7,978 bases of DNA from positions 1-7,978 of the forward strand of contig JBBQKP010000161.1 in assembly GCA_038326995.1 (NCBI GenBank), given 5' to 3'. The notes beneath the pieces were generated by a model. That model was not told the DNA's origin. It did not search any database and saw only the letters and a list, made by a program, of their open reading frames with translations. The DNA is from JBBQKP01 sp038326995. Its GTDB lineage: Bacteria > Planctomycetota > Phycisphaerae > Tepidisphaerales > Tepidisphaeraceae. This document shows positions 6,535-7,978 of this stretch, one piece after another. Made by a program: the position numbers and the translations under genes. Each line of letters starts with the position of its first letter. The stretch's first letter is position 1.

Positions 6535-6770
6535 TTGCTGAGTCCCTTTGATACTGAGAGTGCCGTGCGAATCATGTTGTAGAAACCGACGATGCAACCA
6601 AGCACAATGCCTCCGACCAGGCCCCAAGGCTTGGAGCCGAGCATGTAATCGACTCCGAAACCCATCGCGCCTACGACGCCTATGGTAATGATCAGTTCAA
6701 AACCCAGGCCCGAAAGCTTGACCAGCGACAGCGTGCCTTCGTCGATTTTATGGTCGCCTTCGTCCGCCAT
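6531..6770 (-). CDS. atpZ: AtpZ-type small membrane protein, first gene of the atp operon
   Basis: A 79-residue protein with two membrane spans (about 19-38 and 48-68) joined by a short loop. The pattern GLGFELI...GFGVDYMLGSKPWG...GFYNMIR (21-68) is characteristic of the AtpZ/ATPase gene 1 family. Members precede atpI in many atp operons and have been linked to ion (Mg2+/Ca2+) transport with AtpI. I chose ATG 6770 (MADEGD), which gives the usual length. A TTG at 6830 would add 20 residues and overlap the divergent gene. The stop overlaps the atpI start by four bases (ATGA). No clear Shine-Dalgarno precedes ATG 6770, and a possible promoter ends 9 bases before it, so a very short leader is possible. 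Confidence 0.88.
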   Translation of the reverse strand: MADEGDHKIDEGTLSLVKLSGLGFELIITIGVVGAMGFGVDYMLGSKPWGLVGGIVLGCIVGFYNMIRTALSVSKGLSK

Positions 6771-6779
6771 GCTAGCGGC

Positions 6780-6808
6780 ATGTTGAACCCGCGCGGCAGG
6801 TGCGTCAA
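6780..6808 (-). promoter_or_regulatory. Possible atp operon promoter
   Basis: On the minus strand TTGACG (6808-6803) and CAACAT (6785-6780) are separated by 17 bases, the optimal spacing for a sigma-70-type promoter. The -35 box matches 5 of 6 consensus bases, the -10 box only 3 of 6. The transcript would begin almost at the atpZ ATG. The true operon promoter must lie in this region or inside the divergent gene. This is a weak prediction. Confidence 0.3.
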
Positions 6809-6817
6809 ACTGGGGTC

Positions 6818-7978
6818 TTGAAGTTTTCAATCGTCCGATCTTTTTTCTTTCAGTCGGCCGTTCAGTCGGCCGTTCAGTTGGCCTTGCTCGTCGTGGGCGT
6901 GGCCATCTTCTGGATTCTTCCTCTCGCCTGGGGCTTGCCCACGCGTTCGACCGACGCGGCCTTGTTCGGCTCGCGCACGCCGTGGACGGGTCAGGAGATT
7001 CAGCAACTCACCAACAAGATTGGTGAAGATTCAGAAATGGATCGCGGCGCGGATGTGGCCGAGGTCGTGTTGCGAGCGACGACTGGGCCGATACTGCTGA
7101 ACAGCACCGACCCGGATCGCGCGAAGATCGTCCGTCGATATCGATTGATGTCGAAACAGCCTGACGAGTTCATCACGATCAAGGCCCTGGCCGAGATGAA
7201 CGCACGTTCAGGAATTCAGCGCCTCGACCCGCGCCTCTATCAGTACGGCGGCCTGTGGATTTACCCGGCCGGCATGATCGTCAAATGCGCCACGCTCACG
7301 GGCTACGTTCGCTCGCCGCCGACGGGAACGCCTTCGATCGAATTTTTTCTCGACCATCCTGAAGAGTTCGCAAAGTTCTACGTCCTGTTGCGAAGTGTCA
7401 GCGTGATCTACGGCGTGCTCTTGCTTGGGTGCGTGTGGTGGATCGTGTTCAGGAGCACGCGTGTGACGTGGCTGGCGACCAGCGCGACGATGGTCGTATT
7501 GTCACTGCCGGTCGTGAGTGCGATGGCGACGGAGGCGAAGCCCCATTTGGGCGGCGCGGCGCTTTCGATTCTGGCGGTGTGTTTTGCGACGAAGTTTATT
7601 GAAACGGGGTTTCACATCGGCAAGCGAAAGTGGTTCGTGCTCGCGTCGCTTTCTTGCGGGGCGGCGATGTCGATCGTGCTGACAGGCGCGCTCTCGCTCG
7701 TGCTGATCCCGGCGATGGTAATTCTGGGCACTAAAGCGGAAAAACCGAATACGAGGCTCGGCCGGCGTGTTGCCGGTCGAATGATTTTTCAATGCTGCGT
7801 CGGGGTTGCCGTCGCGCTGTTTGTTTTCGTTCTCACCAACCCATTCCTTATCTATAGCACGCTCTTTCGGGCCGACGCCGCTGGCTCGAATCTGTCGAAC
7901 ACCGCCGCGATGTATCGCGTGTCTGTAACAGGCATGTGGCAGGCGATTCCGCTGCTCGTGCGCGCGACCGATTGGATG
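6818..7978 (+). CDS. Polytopic GT-C/GT39-like membrane glycosyltransferase, C-terminus cut by window edge
   Basis: A plus-strand frame stays open to the end of the window (387 codons from TTG 6818). It starts with a hydrophobic helix (about 18-38), followed by a large non-membrane loop with YRLMSKQPDEF (108-118) and RLDPRLYQYGGLWIYP (135-150). Membrane spans follow near 193-211, 217-236, 246-262, 273-303 and 325-345, with AKPH at 240-243 and Gly-Asn-rich extracytoplasmic stretches after 345. Multi-span architecture, a first loop with acidic residues and the YQYGG motif resemble PMT/ArnT-like GT-C glycosyltransferases common in planctomycetes, which transfer sugars from lipid carriers. The activity is inferred from resemblance only. 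The start is unsure: TTG 6818 gives MKFSIV, GTG 6800 is an alternative, and there is no in-frame ATG near. It diverges from the atp operon. Confidence 0.6.
   Translation, partial: MKFSIVRSFFFQSAVQSAVQLALLVVGVAIFWILPLAWGLPTRSTDAALFGSRTPWTGQEIQQLTNKIGEDSEMDRGADVAEVVLRATTGPILLNSTDPDRAKIVRRYRLMSKQPDEFITIKALAEMNARSGIQRLDPRLYQYGGLWIYPAGMIVKCATLTGYVRSPPTGTPSIEFFLDHPEEFAKFYVLLRSVSVIYGVLLLGCVWWIVFRSTRVTWLATSATMVVLSLPVVSAMATEAKPHLGGAALSILAVCFATKFIETGFHIGKRKWFVLASLSCGAAMSIVLTGALSLVLIPAMVILGTKAEKPNTRLGRRVAGRMIFQCCVGVAVALFVFVLTNPFLIYSTLFRADAAGSNLSNTAAMYRVSVTGMWQAIPLLVRATDWM
6851..6883. repeat. 12-bp tandem repeat at the 5' end of the divergent membrane-protein gene
   Basis: The unit CAGTCGGCCGTT occurs twice (6851-6862, 6863-6874), with a third diverged partial copy CAGTTGGCC (6875-6883). 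In the plus-strand frame each unit encodes QSAV (residues 12-15, 16-19). It lies about 80 bases upstream of the atpZ start, so it also falls where regulatory sites for the atp operon could be. Confidence 0.8.

Noticed and set aside
1..7978. CRISPR array, insertion sequence, defence island or tRNA
   Set aside because: No spaced repeats, transposase motifs, terminal inverted repeats or tRNA-like cloverleaf were seen; the two short tandem repeats are coding and have no spacers.

Overview
The window holds most of a bacterial F-type ATP synthase operon on the minus strand, flanked by two unrelated genes that both run off the window. The organism looks like a GC-rich, Gram-negative-type bacterium. 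A Planctomycetota / PVC-type lineage (possibly Phycisphaerae-like) is my best guess. The reasons are an AtpZ-AtpI pair leading the operon, subunits c and b with signal-peptide-like N-termini, a polytopic GT-C-like membrane protein of a kind I associate with planctomycetes, and several starts without a Shine-Dalgarno sequence. No rRNA or marker gene is present, so the lineage remains an inference.

Layout, left to right. Positions 1-1577 (minus) carry the N-terminal ~525 codons of a COG1373/DUF4143-type AAA ATPase, with Walker A, Walker B and a VTGSSA motif. Ahead of the ATPase core are two diverged tandem copies of a ~60-residue helical module. Positions 1578-1735 are intergenic and hold an imperfect palindrome (1586-1617) and a strong hairpin with a short T run (1684-1713), read as the atp operon terminator. 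Positions 1736-6770 (minus) hold, in transcription order, atpZ, atpI, atpB, atpE, atpF, atpH and atpA. Positions 6818-7978 (plus) hold a divergent, C-terminally truncated polytopic membrane protein resembling planctomycete GT-C/GT39-like glycosyltransferases. Only about 50 bases separate it from atpZ, so that gap must hold the divergent control region.

Together the atp genes supply the complete membrane sector Fo (a, c, b), the delta stalk and the catalytic-hexamer alpha subunit, plus two accessory membrane proteins for c-ring or ion handling. The c subunit has the essential Glu but lacks the Na+-binding Gln/Ser-Thr signature, so a proton-driven enzyme is expected. The genes for gamma, beta and epsilon (atpG, atpD, atpC), which normally follow atpA, are not here: transcription appears to end right after atpA, so the locus is split.

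The region is mostly ordinary core metabolism. The points worth a second look are the split operon, a histidine-rich C-terminal tail on subunit a, a GC-rich hairpin between atpE and atpF, a pyrimidine-rich leader without Shine-Dalgarno before atpA, and the duplicated N-terminal module on the AAA ATPase. I found no CRISPR array, transposon, tRNA or rRNA.
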